The notes beneath the pieces were generated by a model. That model was not told the DNA's origin, made no database searches, and saw only the letters and a program-made list of their open reading frames with translations. A stretch of DNA of 64,000 nt, from the NCBI GenBank assembly GCA_905221605.1, contig CAJNDS010002603.1:281696-345695 (forward strand), given 5' to 3'. The stretch's first letter is position 1. Each line of letters begins with the position of its first letter. Position numbers and translations under genes: made by a program. Below, in pieces: positions 1 through 13,500 of this stretch. This DNA is from Symbiodinium natans (lineage: Eukaryota > Sar > Dinophyceae > Suessiales > Symbiodiniaceae).

Positions 1-2218
1 GGATGTCTTGGAGAAGATGGCAACGCTGATTGAACGAACGTTCACCCACAAAAGAGTCCACACACACCTGGCAACAACTCTGCATCGCAACCCTGGGAGC
101 ATCCTGCTCAAATCCTCTTTTGTGCCCTCAGCTCCTGCGATGGCTGAGCTAGCATCTGAACAGGAAGCCCTGCTGAGAAAACAATCGTGGAGACAACACA
201 ATTCACAATCAAGTCAATGGGACGCCTCTGGGACCGTATGAGAGGAGTTAGAATTGGAGTAAGTCATGAGCACACAGACCCAGGCGACCGCTACAACCCT
301 TGTTTAGCCACAAACCGAGGGCAGCCAGAAAGACGCTCACCATGTCTAATGGCGTGTTCTCTCAGATGAAGAACTCCGGAATGTACTCTTGTAACTTTTG
401 TTACATGAGTCTGAGTTCTCTGGGCGAAAAACCGGTACGAAGACCGTCTAAGTTCAACCTGTGTGACTACATAACGATCAGACGGCACGATGGAGTTGTC
501 ATGCATGTTGTTTGTGGGCAGTGTGAGTATAGAGTATAGAGATTGAGTTGAAGTGATAATTTCATCGACCTTCCGACATGACAGGGCTTCGGGCACCTCA
601 GCAGTGAGGCGATGACGCGCCTCTACGGAAAGGACCTCTTTGCTCACAGGACGCAACTCAGGGGGGATCTTCTGGAACGAGCGTTGAACCCAATGTAAGA
701 AAGACTTGGAAGCTGAGCAGACCATGCGAGCCTGTCCTGCCTTTCACTCAGCAAGCATTGCTATTAAAATGCTTAATGTTGGACCTGCTTTAATAAGCTT
801 ACCCCCCCCCCCCCACAGACGAGGACCCTGAAAAAAAAAGACCCCAAGCAGGCAGGCAGGGAAGGGGTGAGCTCTCTTGAGGGTTTTGGAACCAGATCTC
901 AAACTAAGAACTTGAACCTCAAAGACCATTTAAAGAAACAGGCCCGGCCCGAAAACTGTTCATTGTAGCGGACCCCCAAAACAAAAGGGCCAGGATCCTG
1001 AATAGCCGAAAAACTTTTCATAATAGCTGCTCCCTAGAATATTGCGGGTGCAACATGAAGCCAAATCCACAGCCGCCTAACTACTAAGGCACCTCGCAAA
1101 GGTTCGAAAATCCGAAAGCAGCTGAGACGTCCATTCTCGCAAATATCGAGAAGTCGAGGATCGAAATTTTGAAAAAGCCCAATCGCAGACAATCCCGGAA
1201 AAAACACATATGTCTGCAAAACAGAACCCGCGTTTAGAGAGAGAGAGAGAGAGCAGTTCGCATAAGTTCAATTTGTTTTCGCAAAAAATGCAAAAGCAAA
1301 ACTCGCAAACGTCCATAACAACAGTCGACAAAAACGCAAATCTCCGCAGCATTCAAAATGCCCCAAGGCCTGGAATAATGAATACCTCAAAACCCGGACA
1401 CCCTAAACCCTAAACTCTCCAACCCCAGGATCCCTGGGCCCCACAAACCCTTCAACCCTTGGTGGGCGACATGTGGCGCGTCCGTTACGAACAAAAGCTC
1501 GTAACGTCGTAGCGACTTGGAAGTATAGAAGCTTATATAACTTACAAACAACATTCCCCCCAAACCCCGACACAACAAGAAACAAGGCACCCTAAATCCA
1601 TGTCCTGGCGGACCTCAAGGACCTCGGGGCTCAAAGACTGGTGGATCCCGACTGTGCGGCTGCCCCTGGAAATCACAAGACTCAATCAAATAGTATCGCA
1701 AGAGAAAGTTGCATGTTTTTGCGCGTTCGCGTCCGCACGCCAAAGAAAAACGCGTAATTGAATGTATGGAAATGGGTTTGGTTGCCACATAATGTTGGAC
1801 CCTCTTTAATCTGTTGGGCCCCCCCCCCCCCGAACAGTTGAGGCGTGGATGGGAGCCTGATTACACGGCCCCGGGGGCTTATATGATTTCAATAGGGAGG
1901 AGTTTAGATAGGTTTAAAAGGGGCAGCGATGCCCGGTTATCTTTTTTAAAGGCGCGCCACGTGGAATTTTCTTACGGCGCCCGGACGAGTTGACTTTAAA
2001 GAGGACCCCGCAAACAGTCAGGGGGTCCTGAATAATTCGGCAAAATTGACTTTAAAGGGGAGGCCCCTACTAAAGCGGGTCTAACATTAATGAGCAACTT
2101 GAGCAGACTGCAAGGACTAGCATCGAGGAGGCGAAGGTGTCAGCCGGGCAGGCCCAGCCGTGTGCGCTGCGCGCTGTCACGGTCGTCACGCTGTCACGGT
2201 CTTTAAGCTGGCGCGCAG
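1..2218. other. No gene recognised; intergenic or intronic DNA
   Basis: No open frame here shows a recognisable domain, and none is long. The stretch holds homopolymers (C runs near 800 and 1,820), a short GA repeat near 1,240 and a two-unit CCCTAAA remnant near 1,402. The last 80 bases lead into the acceptor AG at 2,217-2,218 of the cold-shock exon, so the 5' part of that gene may lie here unseen. Confidence 0.5.
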
Positions 2219-2670
2219 GCCGTGTCCTTCAACGTATCACCGGGGCCAAAGGGGGCGCATGCCGTCAACATCCAGGCCCACGAGCGCTCTCCGAATCATC
2301 TTCTCCAATCATCTGGTCCAATCATTTCTCAACCTCTCTGTCTCGAGGCCTTTGACGAAACGCGTGGCAGTGGGTCCTTTTCGGGGACGGTGAAGGCTTT
2401 CAACGACACGAAGGCCAGGGAAGGAGCGAAGGAGAGCGAAGGAGAGCGAAGGTGCGAGAGCTGTAGGGCTGTTGGGCCTTTGTGCCTTTGAACTGCGCTC
2501 AGGGCTGGGGCTTCATCGAGTCTGCAGAGGCCAAGGAAGTCTTCCTGTCCGAGATCTTTCTGCACAAGAACGAGCTTGGAGGGAAAGGCGTATCTGTTGG
2601 TGACAAGGTGCAGTTTACAGTGGACGTCAGCAGTGGGCGCGCCACCGCCAAGAATGTGACACCAGCATAG
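2219..2670 (+). CDS. Cold-shock domain protein, tandem domains, 3' part
   Basis: Cold-shock domains are small beta-barrels that bind single-stranded RNA or DNA. Exon 2219-2413 begins with AVSFNVSPGPKGAHAVNI, which reads as the last strands of one domain, so its first half must lie on an unseen upstream exon. After a linker the exon gives FSGTVKAFNDTK, the first strand of a second domain. A GC-AG intron (2414-2502, 89 bp) joins it in phase to exon 2503-2670, which gives GWGFIES (RNP1-like) and VFLSEIFLHK (RNP2-like), runs to the barrel's end at AKNVTP, and stops at 2668-2670. The join restores a normal domain of about 65 residues, so the intron is well supported. The start codon is not visible. 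Two-domain cold-shock proteins are common in dinoflagellates. No regulatory site was seen. Confidence 0.82.
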
Positions 2671-4168
2671 AAACGGCACGGCAGCCTGAGCTTGCGAATT
2701 CGGCCCTTTAGAGCAATCGACTCGCTTCCTAACAAGGAGGAAATGCCGGAAATGTTTGCCATTGCATGAAAAGAGGGTGCTCGGCTTTTTTGTCGGGAGC
2801 ATGTTGATCTTCCTTGTCCCTATGCCAGTACCCTGCTAGCAGGCTTTGGGCAATGGGTCAGCTGTCACGGCGAGCACGTTGAAAGCAAGGCAGTGGCAGT
2901 CTGGGAAGGTACTTTAGCGGCTTTAGCGCTTGGCAAGATGGGCATGCTTGGGCCATTTTGGGCCATTGGGCTTGGAAGGTTTGATGCCTCCAGCGCCCCG
3001 CAGTGTTTGCTCCGAAGGACGTGTCATAGGGCAGAATTCGCCCAAGACATTGAAGATCACAGCCACTGGTAGCGGCTACCGTAGCGTGAATTAATTGCGA
3101 GGCAGGACCCGGCAAAGGCGGAACAGGAGTTCTTTGATGCCGTGGACTTCTTTGCCGAAGGCCAGCTGCCCAGTGCATATCAGTGCATCTCTATGGCCTC
3201 ATGCGCATTCCTGTATCGCATGCCACGACGGCCGCCTTCTTTCCACAGGCGCCCCATATCACGCTGAGAAGTTCGACGACTTCTTTCACATGGTCTCTGC
3301 CGTCCACGAGGACGGGGCGACAAGCATGACACAGCATGGCACGGCATGGTACAGCCCAACCAAAAACCGTGCACAGGACGATGACGAGTTCCGCTTGATG
3401 ACGTCCAGCGCCTTCGACGTGGTTGAGTGAGTTAACTGCTGTTTGCTCATGCCGGCCTTGGAGATCGAATGGGCACCTGCCAATGCGGAAAAAGGCAGAG
3501 AGGCATGCGGCATGCAGTCAAGGGCAGCGCCGTCAGCGTAGTCCAGTTCCGTCCAGTTCATGGTGTTTTCGGTGGGGGAGAGCCAAGTCCAGATCCAGAG
3601 GAGTTCGGAAGCAAAGGCGAGAGCGCGACAGAAGAGTGAGAGGTCGCAGATTGCAACGCGGAGTTTAAGGCAATTTTGCCTCCGTAGCGGAAAAAATCCC
3701 AGAAGGCCTCCAAGGGTCCCAGGAGGCCTCACGGCACAGCACGCGGAAAGTAGATGCCCAAATGCACCTGTGCCCCCTTTGCACATGCAGGAAGTGCTGT
3801 AGACACTTTGGCTCAGAATGATCCGGGCCAGCACAGTTTTTTTTCGCACGTGTCGTCATCTCCATGACGCTGCTTCAGTTGTGTTTGTTGCTTCGCACCT
3901 GGGACTTTAGTACTATGCTCTCCAAAGACCGACAGAACCTTTTAGCTGCTTACCTCTTCACGCCCAGCCAACGAAGATACGAAGCGCCTGGAGGGGCATA
4001 ATACAAACGCATGCTAAACCGCATGCTGAGCCCGAAAAAAGGCGAGCCCCTGCCCATCTTACATGATGTGCTGATGTTGTGGATGCTGGCCGCCCCACAC
4101 CATGCCGTTTTTGCGCTCCCTACAACATCTGCATTGCCAGAGCCTCTGCATAGAGCTTCGGCCAAGGC
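2671..4168. other. No gene identified; possible exon near 3,118-3,180
   Basis: One short stretch on the + strand (about 3,118-3,180) translates as an acidic, Phe-rich peptide containing FFDAVDFFAEGQLPSAY, and a second at 3,245-3,430 ends in DDDEFRLMTSSAFDVVE. Both look exon-like in composition but match no family I recognise. The rest has no supported coding content. Confidence 0.3.
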
Positions 4169-4680
4169 ATGTCCACTTTCAAAGTCAAAGTCCCGGACGG
4201 TGCCATGCAACACCTTCTCAACAACCCTTCAAATACTTGGATGCCTTCGAAGAGCAGATTCCTACAGTTTCCTGGGCGCGACGAGATTCTGGAGGAGCTA
4301 CTCCTGCGGTTGCTGATCCGGGGCAGTAAGCTGGCAGGGGAGCCTCTGATCCCCCTAAGTTGCGTGCTTTGCCGCTATGACGACGGGAAGGGGAGCTGCT
4401 CAGTGCCACTCGGAGAGATGAACCTCAGAGGAGTGGGTTGCCAACGACTCGCCATATACTCTCTGCTAGCATCTGCAACGGGCCCGAACCGCCTCAACCT
4501 CCTCAAGTCTTCATAAGTCTAAGGCACAGCCACCCCTTCCAGCAGCTAACCTTGGCCTTGGGTGCGGAGCGGCCCATGCTGGTGGGGGACACGGCCCTGG
4601 TTCTGCCCCAGGGGCGTGCGATCAGGAAACCAGGGAAAGGGAAGGAACGGAGAATCGCCCCGTACAATAAGGACGCATAA
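4169..4680 (+). CDS. Probable AlkB-like 2OG-Fe(II) oxygenase fragment, two exons
   Basis: Exon 1 (from 4169, ATG or upstream, to about 4,415) encodes FPGRDEILEELLLRLL and then CRYDDGKGSCSVPLG. This resembles the segment leading into the iron-binding loop of AlkB-like dioxygenases. A short intron then changes frame, and exon 2 (about 4,520-4,680) encodes HSHPFQQLTLALGAERPMLV, followed by GDTALVLPQG and a stop. The pattern of an H-x-H/D pair, QLTLALGAER and a strand with LPQG is the core of this fold. Family members oxidatively remove alkyl groups from nucleic acids or hydroxylate proteins. Odd points: the metal pair reads HxH rather than HxD, and the distal His and the 2OG-binding Arg were not located. 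It could be a decayed copy. The family call rests on short motifs only. Confidence 0.4.
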
Positions 4681-5427
4681 GGAAGACTCGTGACAGCTTA
4701 CATTGGTTTGGAGGGATCCCTGCCCGTGGAAGAAATAATGCGTTTCCCAGCCAAGGGCCTAGTGCGTTGCATGGGAAACCTGTAAAAACTCAGGTTTAGC
4801 AGCTATCCTCTTGCGCGAGCATAGCAGGGATTTTCAGAGGTTCGTAGACAACTTAGGCCCCTGAAGGATTGAGAAGGGTCCCCTGAAGGATTGAGAAGGG
4901 CGTGCCCCACGGCGTCCTGGAGCAGCACTCCCCATGCGAGGTCCGACTAAGCCTGAACCTATTTGTTGCCAGCCACTGGGTAATGCGTTTAGGATATTCT
5001 TGGAGATCCTTGCTTTCTCCTTCATTCCCTCAAAACAACGCAAAAGCTAAACTTCACAGGAGCCATGCATATGTATCATGTTCAGATCTTATGGCCATTC
5101 TAGCCCCTCCGTACCCAGGTAAGGCCGAGGCCAGCTCGCCGCCCCTCTGCCTGCTGCCTGGTCCCCTGGAGCCTTCCACACAGCTCCTGGCCCCCACTCC
5201 TTTGGATCTATATTTTGCGCTTTGAGCTTTGAGGCGCTTGGTAGTGTGGCATTCTAAGCTGTCCAAATGTCCGCTAGGCAGGTGGCCTGAAACCTTACTG
5301 AAGTACAGAGACGAGGCTCTGCGCCTTCCGATGGGCGCGGCCCACCACCCTGGATGCTTCCTTCCGACCACAGGATGGCATGCTGAAGGACCTTTGGGCC
5401 CTGTGTGACTTGGAAAAAACTCCTACC
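4681..5427. other. No gene recognised
   Basis: Nothing coding is supported. A near-exact direct duplication of about 22 bp (ending in ggattgagaagggt) sits at about 4,857-4,900. The right end grades into the triplet repeat. Confidence 0.5.
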
Positions 5428-6337
<910 letters not shown>

Positions 6338-7141
6338 AAACGGAGGTGGCCCATAATTGTCGGTGCGGTCTGTCTTGTTGTTGGCTTAAACCACATATTT
6401 GCTGTTTTCACCACGTTAATCACGACTTGGGGGCTTCTTTTTTGGAGTCGAGGAGGTCGCTTGGCCCATGAAGGTCCTAGTCGCTGTGCAGAGCTGCCCT
6501 GCGGCGTGGTTTGTCCAGCTATCTGGGGGCGAGGAGCTGAACCCCACAGGTCATAAGTAATCTCCAACCCTATCGCCTATCGTCATAAACCCTAAATCCC
6601 ATGAGCCCCTTGAAACCCTAAACTGTCCATGAACCCTAAACCTTCCATGAATCTGAAATGCCCTTGTGTGAAACTCCAAACCCCGAGAAACTCTGTGCTT
6701 TCGTTTGCAAGGCGAGGCGTCGGAAGAAGGGCTGCAGCCTACGAAGCGCCGGCGGCAAGCAACCTCAGTGCCTTCCGAGCTCCCGACCGAGCCTCTATAG
6801 GGTTTAGGGTTCTGCTCGGGCTCTACAACCTGTTGGCGGATTGCGTGGGGTGGTTGCCGGGAACCCGGCATATTTTTGGTATATTTTGGGTAGGACTTAG
6901 GATAATATATCGTTCGTTCCTCGTTCGAAGTGAGGATTGGGGTGTGGACAGCCGTGTGGCTATGGACTTTGCGGGTCTCAGCGCAGGCGCGCGGCAGGTG
7001 TGCTTCGAGCGGTTGCAGAAGGTGGGAGCTTCACAAAACTCCACTGTGCTAGTTACCCTTAGTGGCTTTGGCGGCCAAGAATATCCGATGTTTGTTTGGT
7101 GGGGGTGGGGGGGGAGGACCACGGTATTGAACGATACCCAG
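6338..7141. other. Non-coding stretch with degenerate CCCTAAA units
   Basis: Degenerate telomere-like words (CCCTAAA and variants) are scattered at 6,588-6,650 and TTTAGGG variants at 6,797-6,812. No domain is visible. The end at 7,140-7,141 is the AG acceptor of the first recognised PPR exon. Confidence 0.45.
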
Positions 7142-7590
7142 GTCTTCGAAGACCGCAGCAAGGTGCGTGACATCAACAGCTACTGCTCCACCGTCATCAA
7201 GGCGGAGGGTTGAGGTTTTTTGAAACGACCAATCCTCCAAAAGTCTCGGTTTAGGGTCATGGGTTTAGGGTTTAGGGCGTGCGGTCTCAGCCAGTCGTGC
7301 AGAGCGTGTGGGGCTCTTTGGCGTCGCCCTCGTCTGCACAGTTTAACGGGCATGCGAACCCCGTAGCAGGGTGTCAGCGACAGCTTCGGTGCAACACTGA
7401 CGCCGCGCCTGAGTCTAGACCGTGTTGGGAAGCATGTTTTGGGTTTATAGATAGCTGTCGACATCAGGGGCCACATGACCACTTAGTCATTTTGAAAGAG
7501 GGCTTTCTGGATTATTCGTGAGGGGACATCTTTGAAGAGTTGAGGAAGGAGGCCTTCGAGGCCAAGCTCGAGGGCTCTGGATGGATCCTC
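7142..7590 (+). CDS. PPR gene exons 7142-7208 and 7523 to about 7,590
   Basis: The first exon is flanked by AG and gives VRDINSYCSTVIKAEG, typical of the first helix of a PPR unit. It ends in phase 1 at a GT donor (7,209). The next exon begins at 7,523 after an AG and continues DIFEELRKEAFEAKLEGSG, the second helix. The phase match across the 314-bp intron is the main support. The frame stays open to a stop at 7,662, but homology does not show where the exon really ends. Confidence 0.5.
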
Positions 7591-10500
7591 GCACGAATTC
7601 CAGGGCCTCCTCACAAGCCTCCCTCCTCCAGCCAGAGCATCCCGCCAGCCGGTCAACACTAAACATTAAGTTCCGTGTGAAAGGAGCTGTTCGGTTGGGG
7701 GGACGGTTCGCTTAAAAAGGCGGTTCAAACCGGTTCAGTTCAAGGCTGGGTTGGGCACTTACTTGATTGCAGAAACTAGAGTTGAGGGGCTTCAGGGCAT
7801 TCAGGGGTCAACCCGGGGTTCGGATTCTTCGGGTAGATCCGACCCACCTTGAACTTCCCGGTGCCCGAAATAATACTGAACTCAGGGTTTGGGGCCTGAA
7901 CTTCTATCATACTAGCTCCTCCTCTGTTCAGGAAGCTCAGCGACCTGGATTCCAGCGCCATCGGGGCCCTGGCCGGTCTCCCGGAGAATGCAGCCTCAGA
8001 GCTCGTCCGGGGTCTTCGACCTGCTTCCGTATCAAACTTGCCCCTTTGCCGCCGGAAGGATCCCGAATGAGGGTTGGGGGTTAAGGTCTTTTCCAAGGCT
8101 GTTTAGGTTTCTAAGACCTCTCAGGGTTTGAGCTGTTTAGGGCTTCGTTTGGATGCGTTTTTAGGTTCAGAATTCCTGAACGCTAACAGTTCACGAGCCC
8201 CAAACCTCGACAAACTCCAACCTGACCCCTCGAAACTGCACAAACCTTCAACCGCCTCAGCCGCCTCAGCTGCCTCAGCCGCCCCAACCCGTTCCCATGT
8301 TCGGACCGAAGCCCTTGCCTGCCTTGTGAAAGTACGAGAGTCGAGCCCTACAAATGAAAGGTCCGCCTTCGTGTCTGGCGCGGCGAAGCGGCTGGGCGCC
8401 CAGTGCCCTTTGGCCCAAGCACTCGTCGAGGGATGGCCGGCGGTGGCAAAGGTGCTGGGCAAGGCCGGCCCACTCAACAAATGTCCTAGCTGCCATTGTT
8501 TTGGAAGGGTTTAGGGATGTTTAGGGGGAAGGAGTGGAAAAGAGTCAGATAAAGATACAGAAGAAGAATTAGCCGTGGACGAAAAGATGTTAGAAGAAAA
8601 ATGAAACTTAGAAGAAAAAATAGAAGAATAATATGTAGAAGACAACATGTGACAACATGTCAGAATAAAACGAAAATTGAAGGAAAAGAACAAGATAGTT
8701 TCCTAAGCAGCAAAATGCAGGTCGAGCATGCAGTGCATGTTCGGATGTCACAACCCTTCCTGCCATGTGAGTCTGAAGAGTCGTGGTTTCAGACTGATTT
8801 GCGACACATGTTTCGATGATTTCAGAAGAGCTTGGCGAAAACCACGGCCCGATGGAAAAGGGGGTGCGGTGTCTTGAAGAAATGGGGCGAGGGAGGGGGG
8901 GGGGGGGGGCTTGTTCCCAAACTGTTCTACGTCTGGAAAGTTTTGCTGAGTCTTTCCGGCCAGGACATCGTAACCCGGATGCAAAAAGGGTTTAGGGATG
9001 CTGCCAGCGGTCAAGGCAGGCAGTGGTGAGGAGACCTAAGCTCTTTGTGGGCCTTGGAAATAACAAGGTGTGGAGGGTGAGGGCTGTCCAAGCTCTTAAC
9101 TCGATGATGGGGATCTGCCCCGGTTATGCTAGAATTACAATGAAGGCAACTCATGCCTGGCCTGTGTACATGAAGCCGTGATAACCCTGGAAGCCCTCCG
9201 CCATCGATTTTTGTTTACGTTCCAAAGCTTTGACAAACCTCAGTACTCCTTAAAGCGGCCAGTAGCCACAGGGCGAGGACGCGGTCGGCGGCCAGTCGCT
9301 CGTCAAGGCCATCGCCCTCGCTTGCGAGCAGCAGACGCCCGAGGCATTCAAGACCATACCGGGGCCACGTCTTCCATAGAAGCAAAGACATATCATGCAT
9401 TGCATCATCTGCATATATACGAAATATACGAACGTATTGTACGTCTGTCTGCATGTATGTATGTATGCACGTATGTATGCAAGAGTGTATGTTAGATATG
9501 AGTTCTTACAACTCTTCTCCGCAACATATAATATGTATATGCATATATAATATATATAATACATCTGTCTTGCCACCAGCGTGACACCAGCATACAAATC
9601 GACCAGCTAGGCTGTCAGAGTCTGTCACATAAAAACACAGAGCCTCGCTAACAAAGCAATGAATCACACAATAACAAGAATCCATCAAGCTCCCCCCCTC
9701 CCCCGAGGCCTTCGAGCTGGCCTGCGCCGCGCTGTGCCGCTTCCCAGGCGGCTCTACTCCGCCCCTCTCCACCTACAACAAGATCTTCAAGGCTCGGCTG
9801 CGCATGAGATTCGGAGTCTAAAGGTTTGACAGAAAGCGTCTCTTCAAGGCTTTTGGTATGTCACTTGCTGTTCTGGAGGCTTGGAGCAAACGTGGCTGGT
9901 AGGTGTTGGTTATGCGTCTCAATCAAATCCAAAGCAACAAAAACATCTTGAACATCTCTGAAACCGTCTTTCCGTCCACGTCCCTAAGAGGTTGCTGGGC
10001 GCGTCGGACGATGGCCCAAGGCGATGGGTTTGGCGCTTTTGCTAGGCTAAGGGGTTTAGGAGGTGCTGGTGAGGCTCTACAACATCCATTTGTAGTAGGG
10101 TTCCGCCGCAGCTTGGGTCATCGTTGTGGTATGCAGGCCCTGGAACTCTTCGGCCAGCTGCCCGAACACCTCCAGCCAAACCGCTACACCTACACGGCCC
10201 TTTTCGATGCGGTGGTCAAAGGTGGGGAGAGAGGATCAGAGCACATCTTCGCCTTTAAACTCTATTTTGCCTACCTAGGTTTATCCCAATGCTACTCCAA
10301 GAACTGCTAGGGTACTGAGCTGTAGATAGGTGGAGTCCCATACAGATAGTAGTCATAGGCTCGGTTCAGGGCTTGCTTGAGAGTTGTGCCGGCAGTCAAC
10401 ATCCATAGAAACTAGCTATGATCTTGTGTTGACATTCTGGCGAAATCTGAAAACGAGTTTGGGCTCGGACACGAAAGTCTAGCCTTGCTGCGGTCTTGCA

Positions 10501-13500
10501 GACCTTGCAAGGCTCCTCTTAGTATGGGTTCGAAGACAAACAAACACTGGAAGCACAGGTTTACAGAGCCTCGATAGTAGGGCAAGAACCAGAAGCACTT
10601 AGTAGAACAACGTCCTCTATCGATTGTCTCCACTAACCATGCCATGGATGAATGGGAGCTTTGTGTATGTCGTGTATGTTGCTGTATTCTGTGCTTAGGT
10701 GCAGCTCTGGCTTCTTGCGCAGATGATGCATTCCTCCTCTACACTCTACACCAGTTCATGTATGTCATCTCGGTGCAGTCGGTGTCCTCATGGTCAGTCT
10801 CCTTTCCACGCCGTGCGAGTGCCTAAACCCCAAGTCTCTCATCCTCGCATTGCCAGACGCGAACCCCCCAAGAAGCCCGTGAACGAAACCCCGAACCCTG
10901 AAGATCTCAGAGCCCAGACCCCAGGTGGAGGTCCTCAGACAGTCTTGTGGGCATTGTGGAACCACCTGCAACGCAGCAAAGTGACCAGGTAGGCGCTTGG
11001 GATATTCTGGATGACTGGACATATTGAAGCGACCCCCTTTTATCGGGTTTATGTAGGGCTGATGCCAATTGGCTTAGGGGTTAGGCATGGTATTTGAAAA
11101 AAATTCTCGCGCTTCAAGTCCCAACCTAGGTGAAGCCTGACCTCCAGCTCATGAGCACGATGCTTCAAGGTAGGAGATCCCGGGCTGTAGGGCGTAGGGC
11201 TGAGCATGGAGTGCTTTGAAACTTTAGAGGAGGAGTATGTTGTTGAGTTGAGGATGTCGAGCGGGTTCGGAGGTCACCCTGAAATCTCAAAGAGTACTTC
11301 TCCAAATCCCTGAACCCTGCGCAGACTTAGCATCTAGCTTTGCTGAGTGGCTCGTCCAGCTATGCAGGTGCTGAAAGTATGTTCCGCACCTCCAAAATCT
11401 GTCCGTCACAAGTGCATCATGACCCCGAAAGCCGCCCACAAGTACCCCCGCAAAAGCCTCCAAACTCCCCAGTAGCCCTTCGGGGCTCTTAAGAATATCT
11501 CCTGCAGAAAGCTCGTCTTGCCTTTCAAAGGTTGCTCCGACTCCTCCGTGGTGGAGGAGCTGCTGGGAGAGCTCGACTGGCAAGGTCTGGCACCCAATCT
11601 GGAGGCAGTGTAGGGTTTTGGAGAGGCAAAAGGGACTTGCAAATTCGCTCTCCAACTTAAGTTTCTCTGCCAACGATGGGGAACATTTTTATTGGCACAG
11701 GTAAGACCGGTGTGGCCCAAACTAATTTTTCCCGAGAGCCTCCCCCCCGAACTGCAGACCTCCGAATCCGGAACATCCAATCCAAGCACAGAGGCCCACA
11801 CTCGAAGTCATGGGAAAACACCCACCCCAACCTTCCGTAGGGATTCAGGATGCGCTTCTCATTCTGCCCTGGCCAAGAGGTTCTCACCAGCATGCTCGGC
11901 TGCCTCAGACGCGCGGGCGCCGCGACAAACAAGACCTGGGAGGCCACGAAGGACAGGAAACACTTCGGGGATTTGGGGAGGTCTGGGGGCCACTAAAGAG
12001 GCCTTGGTCACTTATGCCCCCGAACACCTAGGTTCTGCGGAATGCCACCTGCCCACCGTAAACCCGAAACCCGTACACCACGTAAACTCCCATGAACCAA
12101 AATAAGCTGCTTCCGACTTCGTGAGGTGCTCTCGCTGGCCAAGAGCTGCGGCCTCACCTTGGACTGTCAGTTCCTTGTCCAGGCGCCGGCCTCCGTCAGG
12201 GGTAGGAGGAAGGGCAAGCCCCATACTTGAAGGCACCCCACGGCTTGCGCTGCAGCATCTCAAGAACAATCAGCAAAACATTCAAAACCCTGAAGTGGGG
12301 GTTGCGTGGCTGGTTGCACTAGCGTGAGGCCTGCTGCTGCGCAGAGTGCTTGCAGAACCCTAAGCTCCGCGCACGAAAGTTCATGTCAGGACAGCAGCCT
12401 GTCCGATCTTAGAGACCCTGGGTCTGCTCTGGGATAAAAAGCCCTCCCTAAGCTGAGACATTGACCTCAACCTCAAACCGGTCGCGCAGCGATCTGCCCG
12501 ATGATGGATCCCCCTGCTTGCTGGCAACAGTGCAGACGACATGGTCTAGTTGTGTTTGTTGTGCTGGTTCTCGTTGTGTTCTGGCGATCTTGCAGCGGCA
12601 GTTAAAGCGCGGTTGTCGTCCTGAAAGATTGTTTCCTGCAACGCAACCTCTGCTTGCCTGCTTTGCTGCCCGCCAGAAGGAGACTCCCCGATACCCCAAA
12701 AACCTTGCGAAGTGCACGTTCCTTGGCAAAAGCTTCCCAGTACCCCGCTCAGGTGGTGACGGCCCTGGGCTTTGCAAACGACACAGGTTGGCCAGCGGGG
12801 TGTGTTCCTCGTAGGTACGTCGTAGGTTCCTCCAAAATATGAGAGGGGTTGCGCCGGTTCAGGGTTGAAGGAGATGCTGTTTTGAATCGACCCCAGCCAT
12901 GAAAAGGATGCCCAACATAACACGGACCCACCCAGCTAGTTTAAACAGGTCTCCAAGAAAAGGCGGGGAATTCCTCAAGAACATTGTATGACATTTCCTG
13001 CTGATGAATTGAGGCCTCCACCCTTCGCACCTTGCCCCCGAGACTGGCCACCTTTTTTGGCTTTAAACGCACAACAAGATCATGTCGGTTTCTCCAGGAA
13101 TTCGCAATCTTGCAGTGTGACGATTCTCCTCCGGATTGCTCTTTGTAACGTATTCTGATTCTTTGCTCTGGGGTCCAGTTCATGGAATGGCTTGTTAAGC
13201 AACTAAGATGTGTTGGCTGCGCCGTCGAGGTTGCAGAAAAGATGTGTTGGCCGCCGTTAATTCTCCAAATGCAATTCTTTATAGCAGCGCAATTGGCGGA
13301 CTATTGATGGTGAACGAAAAAGTCAAGGTTAGCCGCTCCATTTTGTTTTAGTCTTGTTCCACAACCTTGTTCACCAGACCACATAAGACCGAAGGAAGAA
13401 AGGGAGTGGAGGGCGCACAGAAATCATCAGGTGCTGTCGTTCTACTGATGGAGAGCGTCCGCGAGGTCTACAAGGTGCCCGCAGCCTCTCTTGCGAGGAT

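Noticed and set aside
2937-2975. GGGCCATTTTGGGCCATTGGG resembling a spliced-leader relict
   Set aside because: It lacks the GGCTCAAG end and the CCGTAG start, so similarity is limited to CCATTTTGG.
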